The notes: generated by a model not told the origin, from the letters alone. Numbered from the stretch's first letter, positions 23,331 to 44,055 are shown. The stretch is DNA of 64,000 bases from Xiphias gladius (GCF_016859285.1 NC_053416.1:17697423-17761422), one strand, 5' to 3'. Numbers and translations: made by a program.

Positions 23331-25293
23331 AAATCATGCCTAAAGTGACCCGGTTTGAAATCAAATATGCATTAAATGTGTCATTTATTTCTTTCACATT
23401 TGCAGTCGATCTTAAAATCATTTATTTGGCTATCGTCAATTTGCAAATATTTATACGGGTCGCGGACGGTATGAGTTTGACCAGTGACCAATCATTATTA
23501 AATGCGGCTGTGTTCTTTCCACCACCTCAATCCCACCATGTCTTATTCAACTGTCATTGCAAATTACTTTCTGTGGTAAATCCAACGCGTTCTGGCGGCA
23601 CCTAAATGCACCTTCGATGTAGAGGAACATGCAGACTTCCTCTAGGACTCCGAGAGATACAGTACCCACCTGTACCACCAGAGAAAGGTTTTTCTGACTA
23701 GCCAACCTTGTCCCCTTGTGCTTTCCATCGTCAGAATCTCGTAAAATCGTAAAACAGGTGTTTTTTTTTTGTGTGTAGCCAGGTGTTTTCCACAAATTGT
23801 CTCATTTCCACGAACAGTCCAGCCAACAGTTGGTGTTTTTGGCCTGTCACTTAGGATTCATATCCAAAACATTGCCATTACTTTACGAACTTTTATGACT
23901 CCTCTGTCTTTATAGGTTGGTCAGTCATATCCAGTTTTATGATACTAGTTAATACAATTACTGCATCACATTACTGCAATACAGCCTTGTTGGAAATCCT
24001 CGCTTTATATGGGGCCATAGCTGTCAATAGCGCCATCTAGTGGGTTACTTGCAGAAATTTCTGAGCATAACCAGGTGTCTTTCCACACGAACACATTTTT
24101 TGTACCTTATACGGTCCACACATACAAGTAAAGAAGTGTTGCCAACATCTTATCATGCCAATCCCGGCTGTGTTTAAGGAAAAGTGAACAAAATGTGGAA
24201 ATGAGGCACTTTAAAATGTCAAGCTCTCAGTTTCCACACATGCTAAGACAATAGATTGCAAAGGGTGTTTTTAGAACAGAAGGAATCTGTGTAGTACATT
24301 GTTAGCATGTTTTTTTTTTTTTTTTTTTAAACTTTAAAAGCACTTCCCTTGCAAAGGACACAAGGTTCAAGGTCTAATTACTCTCCTACTGTAACCAAGA
24401 TCTGGGGTCCTACATGCTGCTGTAGTTATACTGAATTCACAGCCTGCCTGGAAAAACACCATTAATCATGATCACAACTGTTTGCATGACTTCTGACACT
24501 ATAAGAATACAAAAAATATTTTGATTAAACCTATTTTCTTTGAATGTGAAGGTCTTTATCTATCCATCAAACTTGGCAGTGTGCTGTTGTTTTTTTAAAG
24601 CAACCTAATCTGCAAACATGCCTCTATACAAAACTAAAGCTTTTTGTCATTTTTTTTTAATCAAGTTAAGTAGTATAATTCAGTTTTTTTAAAATTACTT
24701 AATACACCCGTGTATCACAAAAACTACTGCTTTGACATGACTGCTGAAATTGTTTCTGTAACAAATCTGGTATCCCAGACACTGAAAATCAAAATGTCTC
24801 TAACTGCGACTGTGGCACCTCACTCGTGACACATTAGTCAGTTAACTGTCTGCTTTAGCACTGGACTATGCAAATACAATGTGAACAAATGATCAGTGGC
24901 AGACGTGGTTGACTGAAATAAGCAAAAAGCCATGACATATCTTTGCTGCTTTATATTGTTTGTATATCTTGTACAAGCACTTGTATCAGCAACATGTCAC
25001 TTCCTTCCTGCAGTCTTCCTCCATCATGCCACAAACCAGTGTTGAAGTGATTAAACAGTGGTTCTATGGTCTGATCAACATTTTACAAACAGTAGATACT
25101 GTACAATGGTTGACACTGTGACGCAGACTTTATGCAAATCCACACTAATAGGCCTCCTGGAAGAGTTTTTCTACTGTAACCTGTTAATCTGGGTAAAGAT
25201 AATCATGGTTGCAAGGCCCCACCCTGAAAATGGGTATTGCTTATATGTGTTCAAATTCAACAAATGTTGAAAAAATATTTAATTGTCCTAAGC
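23331..25293. other. foxo1-mrps31 intergenic region
   Basis: No gene was found. It contains the CTCF-like site at 24030-24043, a poly-T run at 24310-24328 and AT-rich unique sequence. Both neighbouring genes are on the minus strand, so it serves as mrps31 3' flank and distal foxo1 upstream DNA. Confidence 0.6.
24030..24043 (-). promoter_or_regulatory. CTCF-like site between foxo1 and mrps31
   Basis: The minus strand reads CCACTAGATGGCGC, close to the CTCF core consensus (CCASYAGRKGGCRS). It lies about 1.1 kb upstream of the foxo1 start codon and 1.25 kb beyond the mrps31 stop, a sensible place for an insulator. Similar words also occur inside dispersed fish repeats, so the match alone is not proof. 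Confidence 0.45.
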
Positions 25294-28200
25294 TTAGTTG
25301 AGGTAAACATCAGCCTCCTTGAGGATGTCTTCTTTTTGGTGGAAGTAGTCTCTAAACCAGGAAATGTGTTCCCTCTTCTGCTGGACCGTCAGGTAGGGGT
25401 TTCTGGACAGACCGGCCACCACGAGCTCCATGAAGTGACGCACTGGTCCCTGACGGGGAAAGCCCTCCTTCAAGTGTTTCTCTAAGAAGATATGCTCATG
25501 GAACGGGACACTGGCTTCCTCCTCCAGGCCTGACAGAAGAGCAAGAAGACACTTTCAGCGTGTCTCTTGGCCAAACTTCATTTTTTCCATCTCTATATAC
25601 TGAACACAAACACAGCATTCATTACTCACCGGCTTCATTGTTGATTGGGTACTGCCACATTTTACCCTCTTTGGTCCACTGGATCATTTCCTCATACCCA
25701 TTGCGGGGTATTTGGTTGATTGACAGAGACAACTGATTAGCAAAGTCCATGTCCCATAAAGTTGGCCGTGCTGAAAATGTGACAACAGCATTATTAGCAA
25801 ATGTGCCAATAGTGTTTAAACCAAGAGATTTTGCAAGATGACTTAACACACCCTAGAAATATCTTATGGGACCAGAAAAAATCTATACAAATAACACCAT
25901 AAATTGTCCACTCTCAGCAAAGACAGTCAATAATTAATAGCAGACTTTATAAAGAAAAATTGAAATTCATTATTACCAACTGTTGATTCAACTGCATCTC
26001 CATCAGTAGTGGGGGAGAAGATGTTAAGTCTTTTCCCTCTGAACAAGTTCCTCCTAAAAAATAAAACAAGTATAAAACACACAGTCCATCTCCTAAAACT
26101 ACCTGAGTAAAGATGTGATGAAAGTATTTACCTTCTCAGAACACCGTCCAGCTCAGCAGTGATTCCTCTGTCCTGTGTGTACCCTCGCCCGTCATCATCA
26201 AACTGGATCTGATTAGCTGGCCGAGCATTCTGTCGGTTGGGATTCTTTCCTACCTTCATGTCAGCGATAATTACGCTGAGAAAATATTGTTGGAGTAATG
26301 TTTATTAGGTGGGAATGAAGCCTTTTATTTTTCCGTTATCCAGACTGATACCAAAAAAGAAATGTCCCATTCTGATTTAAAATATTCATTCGATTAACAT
26401 TATTATACTGGAGACATGTACACACGACTCCAGGACACATACCCGAGGTTGTTCATGTCCCCTTTCTTCTGAGCCTCAGTGATGGCCTCGTGCTCCCTCA
26501 ACTGCCTCAGCAGCTCAGACTCGGCCTGGGTGCGGTTAGGCAGAGTGGAGGCAGCAGCAGACGCAGCTGCAACCAGTTCAGAATCCAGTGTCTCACTGAA
26601 AAACACAATGCGCGCAGGCTGGAATCAGTAGATGAAGAGGGACTAAAGCCTCTGATATCCTCCCAAGACAAGGATGTACAATAAATGACACATTTTACAG
26701 GTACAAACTGCGAGTCAAACCCCCCTCTCACCTCTGTGATGAAGCCTCCACTGTAGCCTCCTGAAACATACTGATGGTGCTCTCCATAGTAGCTGGCTTT
26801 GATTTGGGGGTAGGCTCATAATTTTGTTTCGCTTTCATGATTTTGAGCTTCCTTTTATTTGTAACTTCCACCTTCATGGCTCCCAGAAGGTCAAGGAGAC
26901 TCTCCTTCCCACTCTTGGCTGCATCAGTCTTTACTTGTTTCGGCTTTGCCACATTCTGTTCAATTTTGACATCCATCTGCTGCTGCATAGCACTTCCATC
27001 ATCTGTCCTTTGTTCGGCCATCTTGATGACTTTGCTTTCATCTTCAGCTTTCTGTGTAGCCATAGCTGGACTCTCTGTTGGGTCCGCCTTTTCATCTGCA
27101 TTTGTTTTCTCATCGTGATTAGGGAGGACAACATCGTCTTTCTTCTCACAAAGATTAACTGAACTTGTGCTGATTGCTTTGACTCCATCTCCATTTGCAA
27201 CCCTTAAGAGCAAAAAACAGTTAATAATCATACGGGTTTGAATCAGAAAGGATCACATAACTTTGAATAATAATAATAATATTATTCCAATATTCAATAT
27301 TAAAACATGACAATTATTATTAGGGCGGGCAATGCTGTCTTTAAATAGCATCATTATATGACAGGTAGTTTTCAAAAAATGATATTCTTTGTAATGTAAT
27401 AAAACACTTCATACTTTCTTATTATTTTCAACACCAGACAAACTACATATCATTGAACTGTGTGTGTTTGATTGAGACGGTGAAATGATTTTATTGTGTT
27501 ATCCCTTTTGCTGTTAACAGCTTCTTGAGTTGGTTTACAGTTAGAGTTTTTGGAACTAACTCATCCACAGTGAAGCCCGCAGCAACAATGCTTTTGTTTT
27601 CTGTCATGCTTATTGCTGCTGTACACAGTCGTGATGTAAATATGCATAAACTCATTGCATAATATTGTTAATACCCTGATGAATAACAAATTCTTATCAC
27701 ATTCAAAATGATTCCAGTATTATCATCAACAATATGGTACGGTGCGCCCCTAAAAGGGGACTTAAATTTAGTCTACAGAGGGAGTCAGAAATAACTTTTC
27801 CAGATTACAGCAGTTTCAGGAGCACTACCTGTAAACCTGTAAAAACAGTGGGGGAAAGAGATTAGAGGAGCAACATATGATTTTGTTTTGAAAACCTCCT
27901 CTCTGACCAAATAATACAATCTGCTTCTAAATCTCCTGATTAGGGCTGCTACTATCGGTTGTTTATATAATTGATTAACCTGCCATTATTTTTTTGATTA
28001 ATCATTGTGTTTTAAAATAATAATAAAAAAAATCCCTCAGGCCAAGCCAACATCCTGAAAGGTCTTGTTTTGGCTACTACTGATTACACTGTGATCACCC
28101 ACTGAAGCACTTTGCAATAATAAAAAGACTTGTGCTGTTCCGACAAAAGAAACAATATATTCATCATCTTACAAAACAGGCTGTGAGCCATGGCGTGAAG

Positions 28201-28712
28201 TATAGACCACTGTAGCTAAGATAAGCTTAGAATATAAAACATGAATGTCTGTCATTAGGATGTGAAGTTTCCCTGTCTGGGGTGGATGAAACAATCTTCT
28301 TCAGATTCATAGCAGCTGTACGTTTTTACACAGGTTACCATGGAAACGACCTGCCAGTGATGCACTTGAGCCACTCGAAGAAATGTCAATCAACATGCCC
28401 CACCCACCAGTGCAGGTTAAGCAAACTAATACCTAACTGTCCCTCCCTCAGCTTTTATGGAAACAAGTAACACTCAAGCTTTTTCGACTGTACGGAGTCA
28501 GCTTTTTCTCCATTAAAAATGCGTCACTAAATAGCAAGTGGCAGTAATTAGCAGACGTTCATTAGTCACTCTGAGTATGATCATGTGTCCCGTTCGGTCT
28601 CAGACTCCACTCACCTGAAAACTGAAGCCTTGTCGCATTTAGCTAGCAACTCATAGACACCGACTGAAGAACTTCGAGCCGTGTAAACAGTCCGGAATAT
28701 AAATCTATACAT
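25294..28712 (-). CDS. mrps31: Mitochondrial small ribosomal subunit protein mS31
   Basis: Component of the small subunit of the mitochondrial ribosome, nuclear-encoded and imported. Exons on the minus strand: 28615-28712, 26732-27202, 26443-26595, 26132-26275, 25977-26053, 25630-25770 and 25294-25529. They total 1320 bp, which gives 439 residues plus stop, all with GT-AG sites and matching phases. Seen: an Arg-rich, acid-poor N-terminus ([16 protein letters not shown]) suited to mitochondrial import; a long variable acidic and lysine-rich region in exon 2; and a strongly family-like C-terminal domain with [27 protein letters not shown] and the end [11 protein letters not shown]. Human MRPS31 is 395 residues, and the extra length is mostly in the variable exon 2. 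It lies next to foxo1 as in human 13q14, on the same strand, and head-to-head with taf6. An ATTAAA lies just past the stop (minus strand, 25278-25283). Confidence 0.93.
27203..28614 (-). other. mrps31: mrps31 intron 1
   Basis: Phase-2 intron after codon 32. The stretch 27940-28100 is a copy of a dispersed element; the rest shows nothing recognisable. Confidence 0.8.
27940..28100 (-). repeat. Dispersed GGGCTGCAACTAAC-type element, copy 1
   Basis: Begins TAGGGCTGCTACTATCGG and continues with a GATTAA/TTAATC-rich stretch. This is the reversed end of an abundant non-autonomous percomorph repeat (probably hAT-like, from memory), seen also at 30495-30695 and 61430-61725. Confidence 0.55.
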
Positions 28713-29060
28713 GGTTGCTTCTTGCAATGTCCTTCCACGTTCCTGACATTTGTCTCTGTTGTTGCAACATAAGGTCACCCCCTTGAAATCGAGGATAACA
28801 TTGGTTCCGAGGTCTTTTTTGTAAAGGGACGGTACAGTACTTTTCGTAGGGAAACTGACATTTAATTATTAGTTATAATGTAAGACTCTTTAATTGTGGC
28901 ATTGAATATTTTCCAATTTAAAACACACGTCCTTAACTGATTATTGCTAAGTTACATATCAAGAATCTTGAGGCGGTCACTCTACTGTGTAAAGTCCTTA
29001 ATTGTGGTCTCGCGATATCGCAACCGGAACGTGACTCAAAATGGCGACTCAACACAAGCG
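28713..29060. promoter_or_regulatory. Compact bidirectional promoter of mrps31 and taf6
   Basis: The mrps31 start codon (28712, minus) and the inferred taf6 5' noncoding exon (plus) diverge from this interval. Motifs seen: TCTCGCGA at 29008-29015, an ETS core CCGGAA at 29024-29029, and a YY1-type AAAATGGCG at 29038-29046. These elements are typical of CpG-type housekeeping and divergent promoters. The local sequence is richer in CpG than its flanks. Transcription start sites are not visible from sequence, so the limits are approximate. Confidence 0.6.
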
Positions 29061-29238
29061 CTAATTCACGAACGGAGGTCCCAGCCGTGAATTAGTTAGT
29101 TATTTATATCAAGAGATGGATATTAATACAGAAGAATTAGCTTTGCGAAATAATTATTGCTGCAAATCTCATAATTGACTGTTTTTATTCCTATAAGTTC
29201 CTGTTTGAACTGAGAAAGGAGAAGACAACTTCTCACAG
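29047..29238 (+). other. taf6: Probable taf6 5' noncoding exon
   Basis: A donor (CACAG then GTAAAA) after 29238 would splice to an acceptor ending at 30903, adding 40 nt of leader before the taf6 ATG at 30944. The left limit is placed just downstream of the YY1-like site and is a guess. No coding potential is seen. Support is splice motifs and position only. Confidence 0.4.
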
Positions 29239-30943
29239 GTAAAAACGTCAACGGAAGCTAAGTTACTAGCATGCAAGCTAACATACGGCAAATCTAGCCT
29301 ACTGCAAGTTAATATAAAAGAAATTTGCGGTCGCTAAAAAGCTGAACATTAACGCTTAAAATTATTTTGCAATGAAGTTGTTGCGTTTGAATAACTATAC
29401 TTTTAATGTGGCTTGTGTGTTGCGTGTAGCTTGGTTGTTATTCCGTCAGAGTGGTTAACCCGCTTTCTGTGTAACTCTGTGTTTGTTTACACACAAGAAG
29501 TATGTATTAAAAGTGTTTATTTTTTTCATGTTTTATAACACCGAATCAGAGCTGATGTTATCAGGATTTGTTTCTCTAATTACAGAAAGGACTGTTTTTT
29601 TGTCAGTTTCTATACATTAATCTATAGTAAGTGAAGATATAAAACTTTTAAGCCTGCCCCTTAAGTCATTTAATTGAGACATCTTCTGCAGAAATCACAG
29701 CCTTCAGACTATGCGACTAGGACCGTGTTAGCTTTGCATATCTTGACACTCTTTTGCAATATTGCTTCCTTATCAAGTTGCATGATTGATTACGTCCTGA
29801 TACAAATACAGTTGTATTCCAAACGTGAACTGTGATTTGGTCTAGACATGACCGGTCCCAGACATAAACATTATTGTTTTTAAACCATTCCTTACAGCTT
29901 TGGCTTTATGTTTGCGGTCGATTTCCCTTTGGATTCATGTTACCATATACCTGCATGCCTTCCGGGGCATGTTAGAGAATAATCCCATTGCATGATGCTT
30001 CTACCACCCGGCTTCATTGTGAGGATATTGTGTTTTGCTGATGTGCTGTTTTTAGCCTAAGCCAAATAAAACTTTTGATACTGATGGCCAAAAACTGTAG
30101 TTTTGTTCCCATCAGACCATAGAACCGAGTTGAACGTTGTGTATTTGAGTTTTCCTATGTGCTCTGTCAAACACTAGCTGAGATGTCGAATAAGATCCTT
30201 TTAACATTGACTTACTTTTTATCACTGTCCCCCAAAGCTGCAGTTCAACACTCAGCCATGGGAAGATGTAGCTCCCTCCGTAATAATATTGGCCTCCTTA
30301 GTGGTGTTCCCTCCACTGTGTCATTGTTGAAAAATATCTAAATGATGGGCTGCAATTAGACATCCTCTTTCTCATATTTACATTGGAGGAAAGGGGACTA
30401 ATGACGCACTGCAAATTTACTTTCAGCTTAATTATATCTATAGAAATAGACTATAGGCTGTACATAATATTAGCTAAACCATCACATAACTAGGGTGATT
30501 AATTTTCATATCAGCAAATCTGCCAGTTATTTTTTCAGCTAATCAGTTAATCATTTTGTCTATAAAATGTTAGTAAGTAGTGAAAAATGGCAATTATAAG
30601 TTGCCACAGTTGAAAGAGAAGTGACATTTTTTGCTTAAACAATGACTAAAACGATTATAAGAATTGATAGTCGATCAACTAATTGATAAAACTTTTCATC
30701 TCTATACATAAGGATCAAGTTTGTCAATAATATGTCACTATGTTAAGATTAGTACTTCAGACCCACTGAGTGTCTATTATTGACAGTGAGTCATTCAAAT
30801 TTTGTACAACTGAAAATTTGATATCAAAAAAATTGAGGCCGTGGAGAAAAACCCTCCTGAATAAGTATAATGCATCTGTGTGAACTTGAGTTTGTGTGTA
30901 CAGGTGAGAGGTGATATTCACAGACCTGTGTACTTTGTTAGCC
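29239..30943 (+). other. taf6: taf6 5' intron and end of leader
   Basis: If the noncoding exon is real, this is the first intron (29239-30903) plus 40 nt of leader. It contains a copy of a dispersed repeat at 30495-30695. No coding exon was seen. Confidence 0.5.
30495..30695 (-). repeat. Dispersed GGGCTGCAACTAAC-type element, copy 2
   Basis: The reverse orientation of the family is seen in GTCTATAAAATGTTAGTAAG, TAGTGAAAAATGGCAATTAT and GATAGTCGATCAACTAATTG. The central portion is missing compared with copy 3. Confidence 0.55.
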
Positions 30944-35269
<4,326 letters not shown>

Positions 35270-36276
35270 GACTTGTATAGGTAGTGGAGATTTTTACCAT
35301 GTTGGTGCAGCTGAACACACAAGGAGGTTTGTTTGGGCTGAACTTTAAGGGTTATACTCTGGAGTGGTATGAAGGGGAATATCTGAAATCTTGACTGATG
35401 AAGAGCAAATCTGACCAGACATTGTAAATATGTTAATGCCCAAGAAAACTGAGGTCAGTCTGTGAGTTCTGTAATGTTTCACCTAATATTCTAATTGATT
35501 TGATGTTCTTTTTTTACTCTAAAATAAATCAGATTTTGTATGAATTCTTTTATCCGATTTGTGTTTTTTATGTTTTTATTATAATATAGAATATTATAAG
35601 CATAGCTATGTTATTTAAACTGATTATTTCAGACCCTCTTGTCTACATTCGCTAACTTTTTTTTTTTCTGTTTTCAGAGGGAATTTGAATAGATATTTCA
35701 AAACTCCCATCAAATCAGTGAAAAAAAAAGTTTGCTGTAGATATCTAACACATTTTTTTCTTCAGAGGTCTTGGTGCAAGTTTATTTGGAAGCTAAAATA
35801 ATGGTAACTTTTCAAACAAACTGCTGCTACATTTTTCTTTGCAACTTGAAGTTTATATCCCATTGGTATAAAAGCTCAAACAAAGGAAAAAAAATTTATA
35901 CAGGAAGTTTTATTTTTTTTATTATACAGGAAGTTATTCATGTAAAAGTAGCAATACTACAGTGTAAAAATACTCCTACAATACAAGTAAAACTTCTTGT
36001 AGTAGTACACATTGTAATCTGCGGTTTCGTGTGAAACTTGCCAGCGTGTTATTGATTTAAGTACAAATTTTCATTCAATTTTAAAAACTTCACCATAGTA
36101 TACATTTATATGCACGTTTTAATTGATTGGCCTTTTACTTTGAAAGTAGAATGCATCGGAACCGCTTCCTGTGTCGTGGAGTAAACCCGGTAACATTTGT
36201 GATTCGGGTTTTGACCTAGACAGGTGGACTGTAAGCAAAGAAAGTCGAAACTTTTTTTTTTTTTGCTGCTGTGGAT
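35270..36276 (+). other. taf6 3' UTR and taf6-sat2 intergenic DNA
   Basis: The taf6 3' UTR probably ends soon after the AATAAA at 35523-35528. The remainder is AT-rich up to the sat2 promoter region, which starts around 36130 and has ETS-like CGGAA and TTCCTG sequences. Confidence 0.6.
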
Positions 36277-39815
<3,539 letters not shown>

Positions 39816-41330
39816 TAGTTTTCCAATGAACACGTGTGCTATTTCTTGTCGGTTTGTTTTCTTTTTGTTTTCTACTATAAACATTCATTGTAATACAATG
39901 CCAACATAAGCTTGTTTGTAATGATTTATCTCTACCTAGTCTTTGTCCTAATTTAACAGACTTATGTCTTAATTTAAAGTCAAACACATTTACTAGGACT
40001 TACATATGATTTATAAATATGACTAACTATCTGCATGAGCTAGTCTAAAAGTAGGAAGTCAGAGGCAGCCCGATTTGTTGTTTGTTCTTGGAAGATGTCC
40101 CTCTCTTGAAAATGGTCCATCTTTGATGAGTTCCATGTTAGGTGAAAAAGTACATGATATAATTTGTCAACTCTGAGAAGTGTGTGTGGGCCATCAGGGA
40201 ATGCCATGGGCCATAGATTCAGTTCTCTGTTGGTTAATGGAGTCAAAGGAAATGGGTTATATAGCTTGGTGGATGATGTGCAACAGGCTGTGTAACCCAA
40301 AACTCCTTTATTTGAACATGAGAACTGGTGTTACTGTTTTATTACTAATATTGCTCAACAGCTCTGTTCATCACTCTTTGATGGAAAGCATAATCTTGCA
40401 TTAACATGCTCATGATTTGGTACTTTCACTGAAAATGATATTTATTTTGTGTATAAAAAATGCTCAAATCCACAGGAACATATGTAAAATTACCCATGAG
40501 AAAACTGTGTAACATTACATTTGAAATATACACATGCGGAAAAAGGTTAAAATACAAAAAACCATGGGCCATACTTTCAGTTCTATGTTTACAATTGTTT
40601 CAACCCTGTTATCCAGGTGTTCTGGTTCAGAAGTGGGAATCAAAATCACACAGGGTGAAATCCCTGGTGTACAGCAGCTATTACTAGTCACAGTTGCAGG
40701 TTAAAAATGACAAATTTCCTTGATGACTACTGCACAGTCAAAGGCACAGAATGAGATCTACTTCTTATTGTGGCTATAAAACTGGAATATGCCAATGTAT
40801 GGAATCTGAATATGTTGCAGAGTAACAAGATGTGTTTTATGAAACTGTCGTAGCTCTCATCTTTCTCGACCAGAAAACCTGCAGCAGGTTTAAGATACGT
40901 GGATATAAGAAACAATTACATATAACATACATTTCTATAGACATGAGCAAAAACAATTAATTGTTGAACAGTTTAAGGTTATCTGAAGATTAAATATTGG
41001 TTAGCCTGGAGCAAGTTAGTATGGGAAAATACAGTATATGTTGGAATACTGAAGCAATTTTCATGGTATATAAACATTACAAATTGCTATGAATCAAATA
41101 TGCATTCTTAAAAGGTTTAGAATAGATAAAGCCAATAAATCCCCAAATCAAATCAAGGTTACTGCTATTAAACTACTATATAATGATCATAAATCTTTAA
41201 GTGTTTTCCTTTGTAAATGCTGCCCTCTCATAGCACATTCAGAATGGTAAATGCTGTTCATTTTCTCTTAAATTAATCAGTCTGGTGAATTTAATCCAAC
41301 TCACTGGCTTTCTTTCCTATGCAATAACAA
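39816..41330. other. Convergent intergenic region between sat2 and claudin
   Basis: 3' flanks of two convergent genes. A roughly 30-bp word beginning CCATGGGCCATA is repeated near 40203 and 40561. A minus-strand AATAAA at 40441-40446 could end the claudin transcript. No gene was seen. Confidence 0.6.
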
Positions 41331-44055
41331 TCAGACATACGCATTTCTTCCGTAGTTGCTTGGCACAGACCGAGACGTTGCCATACTCGACAGCACTTGT
41401 CCTCTGGAAGATTGTTGGAATGGATATGGTCTAAAATACAAAAGACGTGTTGAAGTTAGGAGAATATAAACCAATTCTCCTATACCCAGTGGATTAATAT
41501 CAGCAACAGGTACTCACATTTTTTCATTGGGTGTTTTGACTTTGCAAGCACACATCAGGCATGAACCTCCACAAATGGCAAGTATGGCTGAAGACCAGCC
41601 AATATACAGGCCCTCTCCAATCTCATACCTGTGATGTAAGAACATTTAACATATTTTTCCAAGTATTATCATTTAATCCATGGTAAACATAATTTTGTGC
41701 CATTCAGATTTTGTTCCACTAATTTTAACTCAATGAATTATTGATGCAGATTGTATTGACTTACTTAATCCCTTGAAAAAGCTGGTCAAAGAACTCGTGT
41801 GTGATATTAGCTGCATACCAAGATATAGCAATCATGGTGCAAATCCCTATAAAACACAAAACATTGTTTAGACAGCTGGGCCGTTTTTTAAGTGGGACTT
41901 TAATTTGAATAAACTTTCATTATGTTTTCTACAATTCTACAGGCTACATAACTATATTGAATAAGGGTGGAAAATAGGTCTTGTTGACAACAGTCAAATT
42001 CTGCGTATTCCGGCACCTCACCGGCTCCGACTGTTTTTGTCTTTTGTTTTTGAGATTACCTGTCTCCTCTTGCTGCATCACTTTTTGTATTTTATATAGT
42101 TTGACCTATACGAACAACCCACAGACCTTTGGTAAAGGTAGGTTTTTGTTTATCAGCAGGTTCATTAGAGTAGGGATAACCTTTTGAACTGGTGACCCAT
42201 TCTCTGATAGCTTGTCTTCTGTACACACAGTTTGGATTACCAGACATGTTTACCTCTCTAGGTGTTCTGTGTAAAGATGTGGTTTGATTCTTTTTTTACA
42301 CTAATTTCTCATGGGTCAAAATACTTGTAGAGACTATATTTTTGGTCTTCTAAGATAGGGTCCGGGGACTGCCCATTTTCATCTTCATTTTTAAAGTCAT
42401 TTTAAAGTACCATAAACCCAAGGCCTTTCTTCATTTCACACTGGAACTTGTTTGAAAATGGCCTCTGACCAAACCTTTTCTCGCGCTTTTTTTTTTTTTT
42501 TTTTTTGCTACATAACTGTTACATCCATCCTAATGTCTTTACCCTGTAGTAAAAAGAAAACTCCTCCAATTGCAGCAATCCTCCCCTTCAGGACGTAGTT
42601 TTCTCCTCCTATTTTTGAGCACTGCATTCCTGTAAGAGTTGCCACGAGCCCAAACGTCCCAAACACAATGGCAGCAATCATCAGTGCCCGGGAAGCCTGA
42701 ATGTACCCTGTGTGTGGACATAAAAAAAAATATAATAATGCACCTTGCTGGAACTAATGCGTTTCCCTAAAACAACATTAAATTTAATGCAAGCATTTGA
42801 AATGTCACTGTTGTAAGAAACTCTGTAGTTTCAGTGAAAAGATTCTCACTGAAAGGGGAGCAAATAGGCTTGATTTCTGACTAATGTGTTAACCCTTTCA
42901 ATCTCCCATCTTATCAAAACAGAAATATTTAAATGTACATTTGAACGAGAGAGTATATTTTTGCCTGTGATGAGAGGGATTGACAAAAAATTCAACACCA
43001 AGACTGGGGCTGGGCATCCAATGGCAGTACTTTTGAAGTATTCACCAAAATTACTATATGATAAAGGAAAGTCTGCCATTTGACTGTGGTTGATACCAAG
43101 AAAGCGTTTAGAGTTTCATGTGATAGACTGTACTTTTCTGCTGTATCATTTTGAAAAAATCTTCAGGGTAAATATATTTAAATTTATATATTTATTATAT
43201 ATTTTCAGTGCTAACTAAAGAGGTAGTTGTGGCCAAAGTAGTTAACAAGTAGTTAAAAGGCAGTTTTGTTAGTTGAAAAACCCTTTAATTTATATTAGTT
43301 CTTAAGAATCTGTTTAAAGTTTTATTATTTTATGAGTATGTATTTTCGTCGGGGTTCACTGTGGTTGTGCTCACTTATCCTCTCTTATCATGTCTTAAAT
43401 TATATTACCCCTATTTAATACTGATTATAGCAAGTGCAGTAGAAAGCTCCTGACAGTTTTTAAAGTTACTCCAAGTTCACGTTTAAATCAAGTGGATGTA
43501 GAAGAAAACAAGCAAAAAAGAGTAACCAGTTCTCTATTGTTGGATTGGATACAGTTAATGTTTCAAGTTCAAACTATTTTATTGTACATTACATGGTCAC
43601 TCCTTTACAGACTGGAAATGATCTACAATATATTTTTGCTCTTTTGTTTTTTAAATGCTCTGTTACAAAAGCGTTTTTCCCTACACAACGTTTATACTAA
43701 GGTGCTTGAAGAGTAAAGTCTTTCTTGTTTGCTACATTACAGACTTCAAAAAGTCATTCCTTCAGTGGGTGGATTGGTATTTAAGCCTGATAAGTAGTCG
43801 TCAATACTAATAAAACAATTGCTGTGTTGGCCACATACCATTAAGTGCGAGCAAAGATGGAAAATCCCGGCAGTTGTGAACTCCTGTAGAGTCAGTTGCA
43901 CAGGACATCCATAGGTTTTCATAGATGGTTGATGTGGTGATAACGTTACCGTCCACTGTAGAAACCCTCCAGTATCGATTAGGAAGGGCAACCCCAACCA
44001 TCAGCCAGCCCAGAAAGCCCAGGAAGAAGGCAAAAGCTTCCACTATCGCATTCAT
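41331..44055 (-). CDS. cldn15: Claudin-15-like tight-junction protein, isoform from first exon A
   Basis: Four-pass membrane protein that forms paracellular ion pores at tight junctions. Exons on the minus strand: 43839-44055, 42543-42707, 41765-41846, 41518-41628 and 41331-41430. They total 675 bp, 224 residues, with all GT-AG and phases consistent. Seen: TM1 ([15 protein letters not shown]); first loop with the claudin signature W29...LW49...C52...C62; claudin-15 pore acidic residues E46, D55 and D64 at the same numbers; exon 2 [13 protein letters not shown]; second loop [19 protein letters not shown]4; and the PDZ-binding end YGRNAYV, as in CLDN15. The ATG chosen, at 44055, gives MNAIVEAF, the normal claudin start; an upstream in-frame ATG at 44118 would add 21 residues. 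It is convergent with sat2. CLDN10 is the nearest alternative family, but the tail and loop favour claudin-15. Confidence 0.88.
41847..42542 (-). other. cldn15: claudin intron 2
   Basis: About 700 bp with a T run near 42488-42506. Nothing else was recognised. Confidence 0.85.
42708..43838 (-). other. cldn15: claudin intron between exon A and exon 2
   Basis: About 1.1 kb of AT-rich DNA with no claudin sequence. A transcript starting at exon B would have to skip exon A and remove the whole 42708-45613 interval. Confidence 0.8.

Noticed and set aside
26507-27162. Long plus- and minus-strand alternative frames in mrps31 exons 2-3
   Set aside because: Shadows of the coding frame; only the chosen frame splices in phase through seven exons and ends with the mS31 C-terminus.
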